Shown here in pieces: positions 31,279-39,939 of a DNA stretch of 42,673 bases. How positions within the stretch are numbered: position 1 is the first letter of the stretch; each line of letters opens with the position of its first letter. The notes under the pieces are model-generated. The model made no database searches. It was not told the origin of the DNA and was given only the letters and a program-made list of their open reading frames with translations. The stretch spans positions 1-42,673 of the forward strand of contig JAZRSY010000010.1 of assembly GCA_045651765.1 (NCBI GenBank), read 5' to 3'. The stretch comes from SIG565 sp045651765. GTDB taxonomy: Bacteria; Bacillota; Clostridia; Oscillospirales; Acutalibacteraceae. The position numbers were made by a program, and so were the translations under genes.

Positions 31279-32949
31279 ATGCTTAATAGTTTACATATTG
31301 AAAATATTGCGGTTATTGAATGTGCCGACATTACCTTGTCGGGCGGGTTTAATGTTTTAACCGGCGAAACCGGTGCCGGCAAATCTATAGTAATAGATTC
31401 CATTAACGCAGTATTAGGTGCCAGAACTTCAAAAGAAATTATTAGGAATGGGTGCAGTAATGCGCGCGTTCTTGCCGAGTTTACCAACATTTCGCCCGAA
31501 ACCGAAAAAATTATTCAAGATTACGGATATTCACTCGATGACGGTAAATTAATAATTCAACGCACCTTATCCGAAGATTCTCGTGGGGGATTTAAAATAA
31601 ACGGTCTTCCTGCCACCTCGGGCGTTATTAAAGATATTGGCGTAAATTTAATTAATATTCACGGCCAACACGACAACCAAACTCTGCTTAACCCCGAAAA
31701 ACATTGTTTATATATTGACAAAATTGCCAATAATTCGGAACTTTTAACCAATTATTATACCGAATTTAAAAACTTAAATTCAATAAGGCGCCAACTTGAA
31801 GCGTTAGATATGGACGAGGCCGAAAAATTAAGAAAAATCGACCTTTTAAAATACCAAATAACCGAGCTTGAGAATGCAAACATTACTTTAGGCGAACACG
31901 AAAAATTAAAAGAAAAGTTAAAATTAGCAAAAGAGTTTGAACAGACTAATAAACGCCTTAATTTTGCCTTGTCGGTTTTAAATTCGGGTGAAGAACCAGG
32001 TGTTATTGATTCGCTTAAAGAGGCTCACAAAAATTTAAGCAAAATTAATTCCGAAAAACTAAACTCTACCACCCAAAAATTGTTAGGCGCAGTGGAAGAA
32101 TTATGTGACATTGAATCGGAAATTGAGTATTTTATAAATAACGATTTAGTTAGCACCGAAAATATAGATATTATCCAAGACCGCATTGAACTTTTAAACA
32201 ACCTAATGTTAAAATACGCCCCCAATGAAGAAGGGTTGTTAGAATTTTTAGATAATGCAAAGCAAGAACTAAATGCCATTAATTTATTGGATGAAAATTC
32301 GGCTAAACTTGAAAGTGAACTTTTAAAGTCGGAAGAACGCTTAATTAAAAAAGCCCAAGCATTAACCGATTCGCGCATTAATGCTGCTAAAAATTTTGAA
32401 AATAATGTTTGCGGTGTTTTAAAATATTTAGATATGCCCAATGTTGTTTTTAAGGTTAGCATCACTAAAAGCCGATACACCAAAAACGGTTGCGATGCCG
32501 TTGAGTTTTTAATTTCGGCCAATGCAGGCGAAACGGTAAAACCACTTGCTAAAATAGCATCGGGCGGTGAACTTTCGCGTGTTATGTTGGCAATCAAAAG
32601 CGTTTTGGCCAAAGCCGACGAGGTTGAAACTTTAATTTTTGACGAAATTGATTCGGGCATTAGCGGCAGGGCAGCCAATAAGGTGGCCGCACAGCTTAAA
32701 AAGCTGTCTAACGCTAAGCAGGTAATTTGCGTTACACACCTAGCCCAAATTGCCGCCTTTGCAACCAACCATATGCTTATTGAAAAATCGGTTAAAAACG
32801 ACCGTACATATACAAATGTTTATTCGCTCGATTATAATAGTCGTATTGACGAAATAGCCCGAATAATGTCGGGTACCGAAATTACCGAAAATTTATTTAA
32901 TTCTGCCAAAGAATTGTTAGATAGGAGTCTTAATTATGAAAATTTATGA
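31279..32949 (+). CDS. recN: DNA repair protein RecN
   Basis: RecN is an SMC-like ATPase acting on double-strand breaks. The 556-residue protein has the N-terminal Walker A GETGAGKSIVID near 29-40, a coiled coil with many Glu/Lys/Leu from about 150 to 370, and the C-terminal head with the ABC signature IASGGELSRVMLAIK near 426-440 and Walker B TLIFDEIDSGISG near 451-463. The D-loop and switch His (CVTHLAQIAAFA) follow. In Bacillus the next genes would be spoIVB and spo0A; here tyrS follows with a 14-base overlap. Confidence 0.96.
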   Translation: MLNSLHIENIAVIECADITLSGGFNVLTGETGAGKSIVIDSINAVLGARTSKEIIRNGCSNARVLAEFTNISPETEKIIQDYGYSLDDGKLIIQRTLSEDSRGGFKINGLPATSGVIKDIGVNLINIHGQHDNQTLLNPEKHCLYIDKIANNSELLTNYYTEFKNLNSIRRQLEALDMDEAEKLRKIDLLKYQITELENANITLGEHEKLKEKLKLAKEFEQTNKRLNFALSVLNSGEEPGVIDSLKEAHKNLSKINSEKLNSTTQKLLGAVEELCDIESEIEYFINNDLVSTENIDIIQDRIELLNNLMLKYAPNEEGLLEFLDNAKQELNAINLLDENSAKLESELLKSEERLIKKAQALTDSRINAAKNFENNVCGVLKYLDMPNVVFKVSITKSRYTKNGCDAVEFLISANAGETVKPLAKIASGGELSRVMLAIKSVLAKADEVETLIFDEIDSGISGRAANKVAAQLKKLSNAKQVICVTHLAQIAAFATNHMLIEKSVKNDRTYTNVYSLDYNSRIDEIARIMSGTEITENLFNSAKELLDRSLNYENL

Positions 32950-34156
32950 AGAATTAGTGGCCAGGGGCTTAATTGCCCAGGTTACCGATGAACCGGAAAT
33001 CCGTGACCTTGTTAATAACGGTAAAGCCGTTTTCTATATTGGCTTTGACCCAACGGCCGATAGTTTGCATGTAGGTCATTTTATGGCATTGTGCCTTATG
33101 AAACGCTTGCAAATGGCAGGCAACCGCCCAATTGCTTTAATAGGCGGCGGCACTGCATATATCGGCGACCCTTCCGGCCGTACCGATATGGGCTCTATGA
33201 TGACACCCGAAATTATAGAACACAACTGCAATTGCTTTAAAAAGCAAATGTCAAGGTTTATTGAATTTGGCGAGGGCAAGGCCCAAATGGTCAACAATGC
33301 GGATTGGCTTTTAAAACTCAATTATATTGATGTTTTGCGCGATGTTGGCGCTTGTTTTTCGGTTAATAATATGCTCAGAGCCGAATGTTACAAACAGCGA
33401 ATGGAAAAGGGCCTTTCGTTTTTAGAGTTTAATTATATGATAATGCAGTCTTACGATTTTTATCATTTATATAAAGAATATGGTTGTAATATGCAGTTTG
33501 GCGGCGATGACCAGTGGTCGAATATGCTGGGCGGCACCGAGCTTATTCGTAAAAAATTGGGTAAAGATGCTTACGCCATGACAATTACCTTACTAATGAA
33601 TTCCGAAGGCAAAAAAATGGGCAAAACCGCAAACGGTGCCGTTTGGCTCGACCCTAACAAAACAACCCCTTACGAGTTCTATCAATATTGGCGTAATGTT
33701 GGCGATGACGATGTTTTAAAATGCATTAGAATGTTAACATTTTTACCGCTTGAAGAAATCGACGCCATGAACGATTGGGAAGGCAGTAAACTAAATGACG
33801 CTAAAGATATTTTAGCCTACGAACTTACCAAGCTTGTCCACGGCGAAGAGGAAGCCCAAAAAGCAAAAGAGGTTTCTAAATCCTTATTTGGCGGCGGAAA
33901 CAACGATGCCAATATGCCCACCACAGTTTTAACCGAGCAAGATTTTAATAACGATTCAATCGGCATTTTAGATTTAATGCTTAAGGGCGAATTAATTGCC
34001 TCTAAAGGTGAGGGAAGGCGCCTGATTACCCAAGGCGGAATTTCGGCCGACGGCGAAAAGGTTACCGACATGAACCTTTCGTTTGACAAAAATATGTTTG
34101 CAGATGGCATTGTTATTAAAAAAGGTAAAAAAATATTCCATAAATTTACTGTATAA
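32936..34156 (+). CDS. tyrS: Tyrosyl-tRNA synthetase
   Basis: TyrS charges tRNA-Tyr with tyrosine. The 406-residue protein is a class I synthetase with the HIGH-type motif HVGH near 47-50 (GFDPTADSLHVGHFMALC), the tyrosine pocket region SYDFYHLYKEYGCNMQFGGD near 167-186, the KMSKS-type motif KMGKT near 226-230, and a C-terminal S4 RNA-binding domain (LMLKGELIASKGEGRRLITQ). The ATG is inside recN, behind AGGAG. The length and KMGKT form fit the TyrS class common in Clostridia and Bacteroides. No T-box leader is seen because the gene has no independent upstream region, so control would be through the long operon. Confidence 0.96.
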   Translation: MKIYEELVARGLIAQVTDEPEIRDLVNNGKAVFYIGFDPTADSLHVGHFMALCLMKRLQMAGNRPIALIGGGTAYIGDPSGRTDMGSMMTPEIIEHNCNCFKKQMSRFIEFGEGKAQMVNNADWLLKLNYIDVLRDVGACFSVNNMLRAECYKQRMEKGLSFLEFNYMIMQSYDFYHLYKEYGCNMQFGGDDQWSNMLGGTELIRKKLGKDAYAMTITLLMNSEGKKMGKTANGAVWLDPNKTTPYEFYQYWRNVGDDDVLKCIRMLTFLPLEEIDAMNDWEGSKLNDAKDILAYELTKLVHGEEEAQKAKEVSKSLFGGGNNDANMPTTVLTEQDFNNDSIGILDLMLKGELIASKGEGRRLITQGGISADGEKVTDMNLSFDKNMFADGIVIKKGKKIFHKFTV

Positions 34157-34159
34157 AAT

Positions 34160-34190
34160 AAAAGCACCGATTAATTTTCGGTGCTTTTAA
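34160..34190. terminator. Bidirectional terminator after tyrS
   Basis: AAAAGCACCGA (34160-34170) pairs perfectly with TCGGTGCTTTT (34178-34188) across a seven-base loop. The stop codon of the convergent regulator gene falls in the loop, and its last codons lie in the stem. Confidence 0.8.
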
Positions 34191-34581
34191 AATTATTTAT
34201 AAATTCAATTACTTTATCTTTTTCTTCGCGACTTAAATTTCTAAAACTTTTAACCAGTTTTTTTTCGTTGGCTGTTATATAATCGAGTATGTTTTTATCG
34301 GGCGTGTTGTAACTGTTTTCGGTTTGCTTGAGTAGCATTGGTTGTGGTGGTTCAAAATTCTTGCTTGCCCTTACCACAAAGTTGTCACCATCTATTAATT
34401 GGTCAACCGTTTGTCCAAACACTTGGGCAATAATTTTTAATTGGGCAGCCTTAAAATTGCCATATGCCTCTATATGTGCATAGGTCGAGCGTTTAATCCC
34501 TAATTTTTCTCCCATTTCTTCTTGGGTTATTTTAGCCTTTTTTCTTAATTTTTTAATTCGTAAGTTAACTTCCTTGCTCAT
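34171..34581 (-). CDS. Xre-family transcriptional regulator, 136 aa
   Basis: Residues 5-62 form a typical Cro/C1-type helix-turn-helix: LRKKAKITQEEMGEKLGIKR is the first helix and turn, STYAHIEAYGNFKAAQLKII the recognition and following helices, then FGQTVDQLIDGD. The rest is a Lys- and Glu-rich tail ending in a helical segment (FRNLSREEKDKVIEFINNF), which may mediate dimer contacts. The start ATG at 34579-34581 has AGAGGT upstream. It faces a divergent tRNA gene and converges with tyrS. The target is unknown. Confidence 0.85.
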   Translation of the reverse strand: MSKEVNLRIKKLRKKAKITQEEMGEKLGIKRSTYAHIEAYGNFKAAQLKIIAQVFGQTVDQLIDGDNFVVRASKNFEPPQPMLLKQTENSYNTPDKNILDYITANEKKLVKSFRNLSREEKDKVIEFINNFKSTEN

Positions 34582-34608
34582 GTTAAATACCTCTAACCTT
34601 AATTTTGC

Positions 34609-34637
34609 TTGACTATATATTTATTAATTGATATAAT
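34609..34637 (+). promoter_or_regulatory. Promoter of the tRNA-Thr gene
   Basis: TTGACT (34609-34614) and TATAAT (34632-34637) are separated by exactly 17 bases. The -10 ends 11 bases before the mature tRNA 5' end, so the precursor leader is very short. Confidence 0.85.
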
Positions 34638-34648
34638 AAGTAAAGTTT

Positions 34649-34724
34649 GCTGGAGTGGCTCAGTTGGTAGAGCAGCTGATTCGTAATCAGCAGGTCGTGG
34701 GTTCAAGTCCCATCTTCAGCTCCA
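34649..34724 (+). tRNA. tRNA-Thr (anticodon CGT)
   Basis: A 76-base cloverleaf is visible. The acceptor stem is GCTGGAG with CTTCAGC (one G-T pair), the anticodon stem is GCTGA/TCAGC around the loop TTCGTAA with anticodon CGT at 34682-34684, and the T arm contains GGTTCAAGTCC. The CCA end is encoded at 34722-34724. It reads the ACG threonine codon. It has its own promoter and terminator and stands alone. No integrated element or duplicated 3' end is seen next to it. Confidence 0.95.
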
Positions 34725-34753
34725 GGCTCGGTTAACCGAGCCTATTTTATTTT
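34725..34753 (+). terminator. Terminator of the tRNA gene
   Basis: GGCTCGGTTAACCGAGCC (34725-34742) is a perfect palindrome directly abutting the CCA end, followed by a T-rich stretch. Confidence 0.85.
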
Positions 34754-34786
34754 AATATTTTTGTCAAGATTTGTCAACTAATAATA

Positions 34787-34823
34787 GAAAAACTCGGAAT
34801 TTCCAATATTTTCCGAGTTTTTT
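34787..34823. terminator. Terminator downstream of the YgiQ gene
   Basis: AAAACTCGGAA and TTCCGAGTTTT form an 11-bp stem around an 11-base loop, with T-runs in both directions. It lies four bases after the minus-strand stop. Confidence 0.85.
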
Positions 34824-34827
34824 GTTA

Positions 34828-36678
34828 TTATTTTTTGAATTTTTTGTTTTTCTTTTTGGTGTTATTTCTTGTGTGATTTTGGTTTTCGGGGGTTACTAAA
34901 CAGTTGGCACCCGTGCCAATTAAATCAAACCGTTTGGCTTTTTTGAGAGCCGATAACACCAATTTTTTGTTTTCGGGTAAATAATATTGCAACAAGGCGC
35001 GTTGCTCGGCTTTTTCGGCCGCGGTTTTCGGTACATAAACCTTTTCCATAGTAAAGGGGTTAAGACCTGTGTAGAACATACAGGTAGAAACGGTGCCGGG
35101 GGTGGGGTAAAAATCTTGAACTTGCTCGGGGTGAAGACCCTCTTTTTTAAGAAATAAGGCTAATTCAATGGCATCGTTAACCGTGCTGCCGGGGTGCGAA
35201 GACATAAGGTAGGGCACCAAAAATTGTTTTTTACCGGCACTTTTTGTTAGTTCATAAAACCGCTTTTTAAACTGTGTATAAACATTAAAAGAAGGCTTGC
35301 CCATAAGTTTTAAAACATTATTACTGCAGTGTTCGGGGGCCACCTTTAATTGTCCGCTGACATGGTGGTTAACAAGTTCTTTAAAAAATGTTTCGTCGGT
35401 ATCGTTAATTAGATAATCAAACCTAATGCCCGAGCGAATAAACACCTTTTTAACCTTTGGCAAGGCGCGCAATTTTCTGAGTAGTGTTAAGTAATCACTA
35501 TGGTCAACCCTAACGGCAGGGCACATTTTTGGGGCTAAACATTTTTTATCTTTGCAAACGCCGTTTGTTGCCTGTTTTTCGCAGGCCGATTTTCTAAAAT
35601 TAGCGGTAGGTCCGCCAACGTCGTGAATGTAACCCTTAAAATCGGGCATTTCGGTAATTTGCTTAGCCTCGTTTATAACAGAAGAATGGCTGCGTGAAGA
35701 AATCTGCCTGCCTTGGTGGTATGCAAGCGAGCAAAAATTACAAGCGCCAAAGCAACCCCTGTTATGTATTACCGAAAATTTAACCTCTTCTATACCCGGC
35801 ACACCGCCCAAACTTTTATAACTTGGGTGGTAATCTCGCATAAAGGGCAGGGCATAAACCTTGTCCATTTCTTCGGTGGTAAGGGGAGGCATGGGTGGAT
35901 TTTGTATAACTATTTTATTGCCATGGCGTTGAATGATGGTTTTGCCGCGCACATGGTCGTGTTCGGTTTGTTGAATTTTGCAAGACAGAGCATATTGCCG
36001 TTTGCCCGACTCGCTGTTTTGACTAACCTGTTCGTATGAAGGGCACTCGGCGCAGGGCATAGGGGTATAATTTGCGGTGTTAACAGCATAGCAGGTGCCT
36101 AAAACTTTGGTGATTTCGTGAATTTTCTTGTTTTTTGCCAATAAATCAGCAATTTCCACGCAGTGCTTTTCACCCATACCATACATAAGTATATCGGCGG
36201 TGCTTTCAATTAAAACCGAAGGCAAAACCTTGTCCGACCAATAATCATAGTGGGCAAAGCGCCTAAGCGAAGCCTCAATGCCGCCAATAGCAATGGGAAT
36301 ATCACCATAAATTTCCCTTAATTTTTTAGTGTATACAATAACAGCCCTGTCGGGCCTTGCGCCCGATTTTCCGCCTGCGGTATAGGCATCGTCGGTACGC
36401 CTTTTTTTAGCGGCGGTATAGTGCGCTACCATAGAGTCAATATTACCGCTGTTTACAAAAAACGCAAGTCTTGGCTTGCCAAACCGCATATAATCGGCAT
36501 CGCACTTAGGTTGTGGGATAATACAAACTTTATAGCCGGCATTTTCCAACACGCGTGAAATTATAGCGGTGCCAAAACTTGGGTGGTCCACATAAGCATC
36601 GCCCGTAACAATTATAATGTCGGCATAATTCCAGCCGCGTTCTTGCATTTCGGTTTTACTAATTGGTAAAAACGGCAT
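34828..36678 (-). CDS. YgiQ family radical SAM protein
   Basis: The start is the ATG at 36676-36678, behind AAGGAGG; a reading 12 codons longer lacks a ribosome site. The 616-residue protein begins with PFLPISKTEMQERGW, a family hallmark, followed by a Rossmann-like N-terminal domain (IIIVTGDAYVDHPSFG). The radical SAM cluster motif is RGCFGACNFCSLAYHQGR near 300-317 with three Cys in CxxxCxxC. Additional Cys (CKDKKCLAPKMC) near 380 suggest a second metal site. The C-terminus is Lys- and Asn-rich. The reaction is not established. The gene appears monocistronic. Confidence 0.93.
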   Translation of the reverse strand: MPFLPISKTEMQERGWNYADIIIVTGDAYVDHPSFGTAIISRVLENAGYKVCIIPQPKCDADYMRFGKPRLAFFVNSGNIDSMVAHYTAAKKRRTDDAYTAGGKSGARPDRAVIVYTKKLREIYGDIPIAIGGIEASLRRFAHYDYWSDKVLPSVLIESTADILMYGMGEKHCVEIADLLAKNKKIHEITKVLGTCYAVNTANYTPMPCAECPSYEQVSQNSESGKRQYALSCKIQQTEHDHVRGKTIIQRHGNKIVIQNPPMPPLTTEEMDKVYALPFMRDYHPSYKSLGGVPGIEEVKFSVIHNRGCFGACNFCSLAYHQGRQISSRSHSSVINEAKQITEMPDFKGYIHDVGGPTANFRKSACEKQATNGVCKDKKCLAPKMCPAVRVDHSDYLTLLRKLRALPKVKKVFIRSGIRFDYLINDTDETFFKELVNHHVSGQLKVAPEHCSNNVLKLMGKPSFNVYTQFKKRFYELTKSAGKKQFLVPYLMSSHPGSTVNDAIELALFLKKEGLHPEQVQDFYPTPGTVSTCMFYTGLNPFTMEKVYVPKTAAEKAEQRALLQYYLPENKKLVLSALKKAKRFDLIGTGANCLVTPENQNHTRNNTKKKNKKFKK

Positions 36679-36738
36679 AACTGCCTCCTTAAATATTTTA
36701 ATATATTTTAACATAATTTTAAACTTTGGGCAATAGGT

Positions 36739-36767
36739 TAATATTCACCTTAAAAAATTCATATATT
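36739..36767 (+). promoter_or_regulatory. Candidate sigma-E-like promoter before the SpoIVFA-like gene
   Basis: TAATATT (36739-36745) and CATATATT (36760-36767) are 14 bases apart, close to the sporulation sigma-E pattern (ATA-type -35, CATACAnT -10; one mismatch). The predicted transcript would begin near 36774, inside the ribosome site at 36773-36778, which argues against it. In AT-rich DNA this may be chance. Confidence 0.3.
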
Positions 36768-36785
36768 TTTTTGAGGTGCTTTTTT

Positions 36786-37445
36786 ATGAATATTGAAAAA
36801 AAAGAAAACGCAAAATTTTTAATTTTTTTATTACAAATTTCGGCCGTTACGGTGTTAATAGTGGCGGTTACAGTTATAAAATTTTTATGTCCAAATTTAT
36901 TTTCACAACTTAAAAATTTATATGTTTATAATTTTGAGGGCACAACTTCTGTCTCTGAGGTAACCGAACCCGAGAGCCAACTAAATGTTGTAAACAGCCA
37001 AATAAAAATTATACCGGTATCGGTAAGCAATAATAATACAACACACAGTTATAATAACAGTCTTGTAACACCCTTAATAAATTACACATTAACCTCGGGT
37101 TACGGTTACAGAAAAAATCCGTTTGGCAGTAATTTGGAATTTCACAAAGGGGTAGATTTAGCAACAAATAAGGGAGAAATTATAATTTCGGCGGCATCGG
37201 GCAGGGTAATAACCTCACAATTTAGCGATTCATATGGTAATTATATGGTTATAGAGCATTATGGCGGCCTAAAAACTCTGTATGCTCATTGTGAAGAGTT
37301 ACTTAAAAATGCAGGTGATACGGTTACTCAGGGCGAAATAATTGCCAAAGTGGGCTCTACGGGGCGTTCTACAGGTCCACATCTGCATTTTGAAATAATT
37401 CTAAACAGCAACAATATAAATCCGACCTATTTGCTTTCAAAATAG
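36786..37445 (+). CDS. M23 (LytM) domain membrane protein, SpoIVFA/SpoIIQ-like
   Basis: The start is the ATG at 36786 behind GAGGTG; a longer reading from 36726 lacks a ribosome site. The 219-residue protein has one N-terminal transmembrane helix (about 8-35), a linker rich in Asn, Ser and Thr, and a C-terminal LytM domain from about 95. The zinc residues are intact: HKGVDLA near 126 supplies His and Asp, and GPHLHFE near 200 supplies the HxH pair. So the domain could be an active endopeptidase, unlike many SpoIVFA proteins. The next gene is an M50 protease of the SpoIVFB type, the usual SpoIVFA partner. In Bacillus these control pro-sigma-K cleavage. The assignment rests on this pairing. Confidence 0.8.
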   Translation: MNIEKKENAKFLIFLLQISAVTVLIVAVTVIKFLCPNLFSQLKNLYVYNFEGTTSVSEVTEPESQLNVVNSQIKIIPVSVSNNNTTHSYNNSLVTPLINYTLTSGYGYRKNPFGSNLEFHKGVDLATNKGEIIISAASGRVITSQFSDSYGNYMVIEHYGGLKTLYAHCEELLKNAGDTVTQGEIIAKVGSTGRSTGPHLHFEIILNSNNINPTYLLSK

Positions 37446-37447
37446 AT

Positions 37448-38041
37448 ATGAAATTTAGTGTTTTAAAAACAAAAATAGAGGTTTCTTTTTTATTTATTGC
37501 CTTATTGTCGCTTGTAATTTTAACCGATACAACCGGACTTATCATACCAACCGTTATTGCGGTTATACTGCATGAATTTTCACATCTATTGGCAATGTAT
37601 TATTTTGGCTGCAGCCCAAAAAAAATAAAAATTATACCTGCAGCCATAGAAATTACCAGGGATTTTTGCCAAAAAAATTCACAAGAAATTATAATTTCTT
37701 TAGCCGGCTCTGTGGCAAATATTTTAACATTTTTAATAACATATTTTTTGTTTTTTAAGGGTAAAAATATAATTTTTTTAAATTTTGCAGTGGTTAATTT
37801 TGTAATAGGTTTTTTTAATTTGTTGCCACTGAAAAGTTTAGATGGCGGCAACATTTTGTTTAAAATTTTATGTTTTAAATTAAGTGCCGAAAAATCCGAA
37901 AGAATTTTAAATATTATAAATTTTATAATAGGTTTGGCAGGCATTTTAGTAGGCGTTTTTTTAATAATTAACGGCAAAATTAATTTGTCGGTAATTATAA
38001 TGTCTATTTATATAATATTATCTGTAATTATTAAATTATAG
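37448..38041 (+). CDS. M50 intramembrane metalloprotease, SpoIVFB-like
   Basis: The 197-residue protein has about six hydrophobic segments. The zinc motif HEFSH near residue 39 lies in a membrane segment (IPTVIAVILHEFSHLLAMYY), and the third ligand motif is NLLPLKSLDGGNILF near 119-133. The short N-terminal part and the sequence GCSPKKIKIIPAAIEITR after the zinc motif fit SpoIVFB-type proteins. It lacks PDZ and CBS domains. The start follows the LytM gene stop by two bases. Together they resemble the spoIVFA-spoIVFB pair that in Bacillus processes pro-sigma-K in the mother cell. sigK is not in the window. Confidence 0.83.
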   Translation: MKFSVLKTKIEVSFLFIALLSLVILTDTTGLIIPTVIAVILHEFSHLLAMYYFGCSPKKIKIIPAAIEITRDFCQKNSQEIIISLAGSVANILTFLITYFLFFKGKNIIFLNFAVVNFVIGFFNLLPLKSLDGGNILFKILCFKLSAEKSERILNIINFIIGLAGILVGVFLIINGKINLSVIIMSIYIILSVIIKL

Positions 38042-38070
38042 TTGCAAGAAAGCCAAAATTGCGGTATCAT
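38042..38070 (+). promoter_or_regulatory. Candidate promoter of the radical SAM-DUF2344 unit
   Basis: TTGCAA (38042-38047) and TATCAT (38065-38070) are separated by 17 bases. The -35 begins at the second base after the SpoIVFB-like stop. Confidence 0.5.
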
Positions 38071-38097
38071 TATACTATAAAAATTTTGGAGATAATT

Positions 38098-39939
38098 ATG
38101 GATAATAAAACATTAGAAAAATTAATGCTGTCGGTTCAAAAACCCGGTAGATATTCGGGTGGCGAAATAAACAGTGTTTATAAAAATAAAAACGAAGTAG
38201 ATGTCAGGTTTGCCTTCTGTTTCCCCGATACATACGAAATTGGAATGTCGCACCTGGGAATGAAAATTTTATATTCGCTTTTTAATTCCCGTAATGATAT
38301 TTGGTGTGAACGAGTATTTGCCCCATGGGTAGATTTTGAAAACGTTTTAAGGGAAAATAACATTCCGCTTTTTGCCCTTGAAAGCCGCGACCCTATTAAA
38401 GATTTTGATATAATTGGTTTTACTTTGCAGTATGAGTTAAGCTATACCAATGTTGTTAATATGTTATCTTTAGCAGGGGTGCCCATAAAGAGTGCCGACC
38501 GCAAAACATTAGCACCATTAGTAGTGGCGGGCGGCCCGTGCGCCTGTAACCCCGAACCACTTGCCGATTTTGTGGATTTATTCTTTTTAGGCGATGGCGA
38601 AGAGGTGGATTTAGAACTTATTGATTTATATAAAAAATACGGCAAAAACGGCGATAAGCAGGCCTTTTTGCGCGAAGCCGCTAAAATACCGGGGGTATAT
38701 GTTCCATCACTTTATAATGTAAATTATAACCAAGATGGCACCCTTAATGCCGTAACACCAATATCGGACAACCCCAAAAAAATCACGAAAAGGGTTATTA
38801 ATAATCTGGACACTGCACATTACCCCGAAAAATTTGTTGTGCCATATATTGAAATTGTGCACGACCGTGCTGTGCAAGAAATTTTCAGGGGTTGTATACG
38901 CGGTTGCAGATTTTGCCAAGCCGGCTATATTTACAGGCCGGTTAGAGAAAAATCGGTGGATGTTATTAATAAACAGGCAAAAACGCTGTGTGAAAACACA
39001 GGGTATGATGAAATGTCGCTTTCTTCTTTAAGCACCAGCGATTATTCTAATTTAGAGCAACTGCTCAATTCGTTGCTTTCGTGGTCAGACGATAAAAAGG
39101 TTAGCCTTTCTTTGCCATCTTTAAGAATTGATAATTTTTCAAAAGAGTTAATTGAAAGAATTAACTTTATTAGAAAAAGCGGTCTAACATTTGCGCCAGA
39201 GGCAGGAACCCAAAGGCTTAGAGATGTCATTAATAAAAACGTTACCGAAGAAGAAATTATACGCACCTGTAAAATGGCTTTTGCAGGCGGATATACCTCG
39301 GTTAAGTTATATTTTATGTTAGGCCTTCCCACCGAAACCGACGAAGATTTAAAAGGTATTGCCGATTTAGCGCAAAAAATTGTTGATGAATTTTATAAAA
39401 CTGAAAACAGGCCTAAGGGCAAAAGCGTTAATGTTTCGGTAAGTGTTTCTACCTTTGTGCCAAAACCATTTACACCATTTCAGTTTGAGCCACAAATAAC
39501 CAAAGATGAAATTGAAAGGCGTCAACAAATTCTTAAAGACAGCATTAAAACCAAAAAGGTTTCTTTGTCGTGGCATGATTCCCGTGTAAGCTTTCTAGAG
39601 GGTGTTTTTGCCCGTGGCGACCGCAGGTTAGGTGCTGTAATTGAACGCGCAGTGCAGCTTGGCTGCAAGTTTGATGGTTGGGATGAATGCTTTAATTTAG
39701 ATTTATGGCTGCAAGCCTTTAAAGATTGTGGGGTTGACCCTGCGTTTTATGCTAACCGCCAACGCGAATTTACCGAGTTATTACCTTGGGAACATTTAGA
39801 TTATGGTATTACCAAAGAGTTTTTAATTGAGCAAGATAAATTGGCTCATAACCAAACCACCACACCGAATTGCCGTGAAAAATGCTCTAATTGTGGCGCT
39901 GCTTGCTTTAAAGGAGGGGTTTGTTATGAAAAACGTTAG
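38098..39939 (+). CDS. B12-binding-type radical SAM protein, TIGR03960 family
   Basis: The start is the ATG at 38098, behind GGAG; an upstream in-frame reading of 13 codons has no ribosome site. The 613-residue protein has an N-terminal domain (residues 1-230) with the family FCFPDTYEIGMSHLGMKILY stretch and GGPCACNPEPLADFVDLFFL of the B12-binding fold. The radical SAM core follows, with the cluster motif RGCIRGCRFCQAG near 265-277 (CxxxCxxC). A C-terminal Cys-rich tail CREKCSNCGAACFKGGVC near 590-608 may bind another metal. No cobalamin motif is obvious, so B12 use is uncertain. The substrate is unknown. It overlaps the next gene by 14 bases. Confidence 0.92.
   Translation: MDNKTLEKLMLSVQKPGRYSGGEINSVYKNKNEVDVRFAFCFPDTYEIGMSHLGMKILYSLFNSRNDIWCERVFAPWVDFENVLRENNIPLFALESRDPIKDFDIIGFTLQYELSYTNVVNMLSLAGVPIKSADRKTLAPLVVAGGPCACNPEPLADFVDLFFLGDGEEVDLELIDLYKKYGKNGDKQAFLREAAKIPGVYVPSLYNVNYNQDGTLNAVTPISDNPKKITKRVINNLDTAHYPEKFVVPYIEIVHDRAVQEIFRGCIRGCRFCQAGYIYRPVREKSVDVINKQAKTLCENTGYDEMSLSSLSTSDYSNLEQLLNSLLSWSDDKKVSLSLPSLRIDNFSKELIERINFIRKSGLTFAPEAGTQRLRDVINKNVTEEEIIRTCKMAFAGGYTSVKLYFMLGLPTETDEDLKGIADLAQKIVDEFYKTENRPKGKSVNVSVSVSTFVPKPFTPFQFEPQITKDEIERRQQILKDSIKTKKVSLSWHDSRVSFLEGVFARGDRRLGAVIERAVQLGCKFDGWDECFNLDLWLQAFKDCGVDPAFYANRQREFTELLPWEHLDYGITKEFLIEQDKLAHNQTTTPNCREKCSNCGAACFKGGVCYEKR

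Noticed and set aside
32025..32768. 247-codon open frame on the minus strand inside recN
   Set aside because: It is antisense to a clearly conserved RecN coding region, lacks a ribosome site and has no recognisable domain. It arises from the codon habit of recN.
34649..34742. tRNA-Thr as an integration (attachment) site
   Set aside because: There is no integrase, and no duplicated tRNA 3' end nearby. The palindrome after it is simply the terminator.
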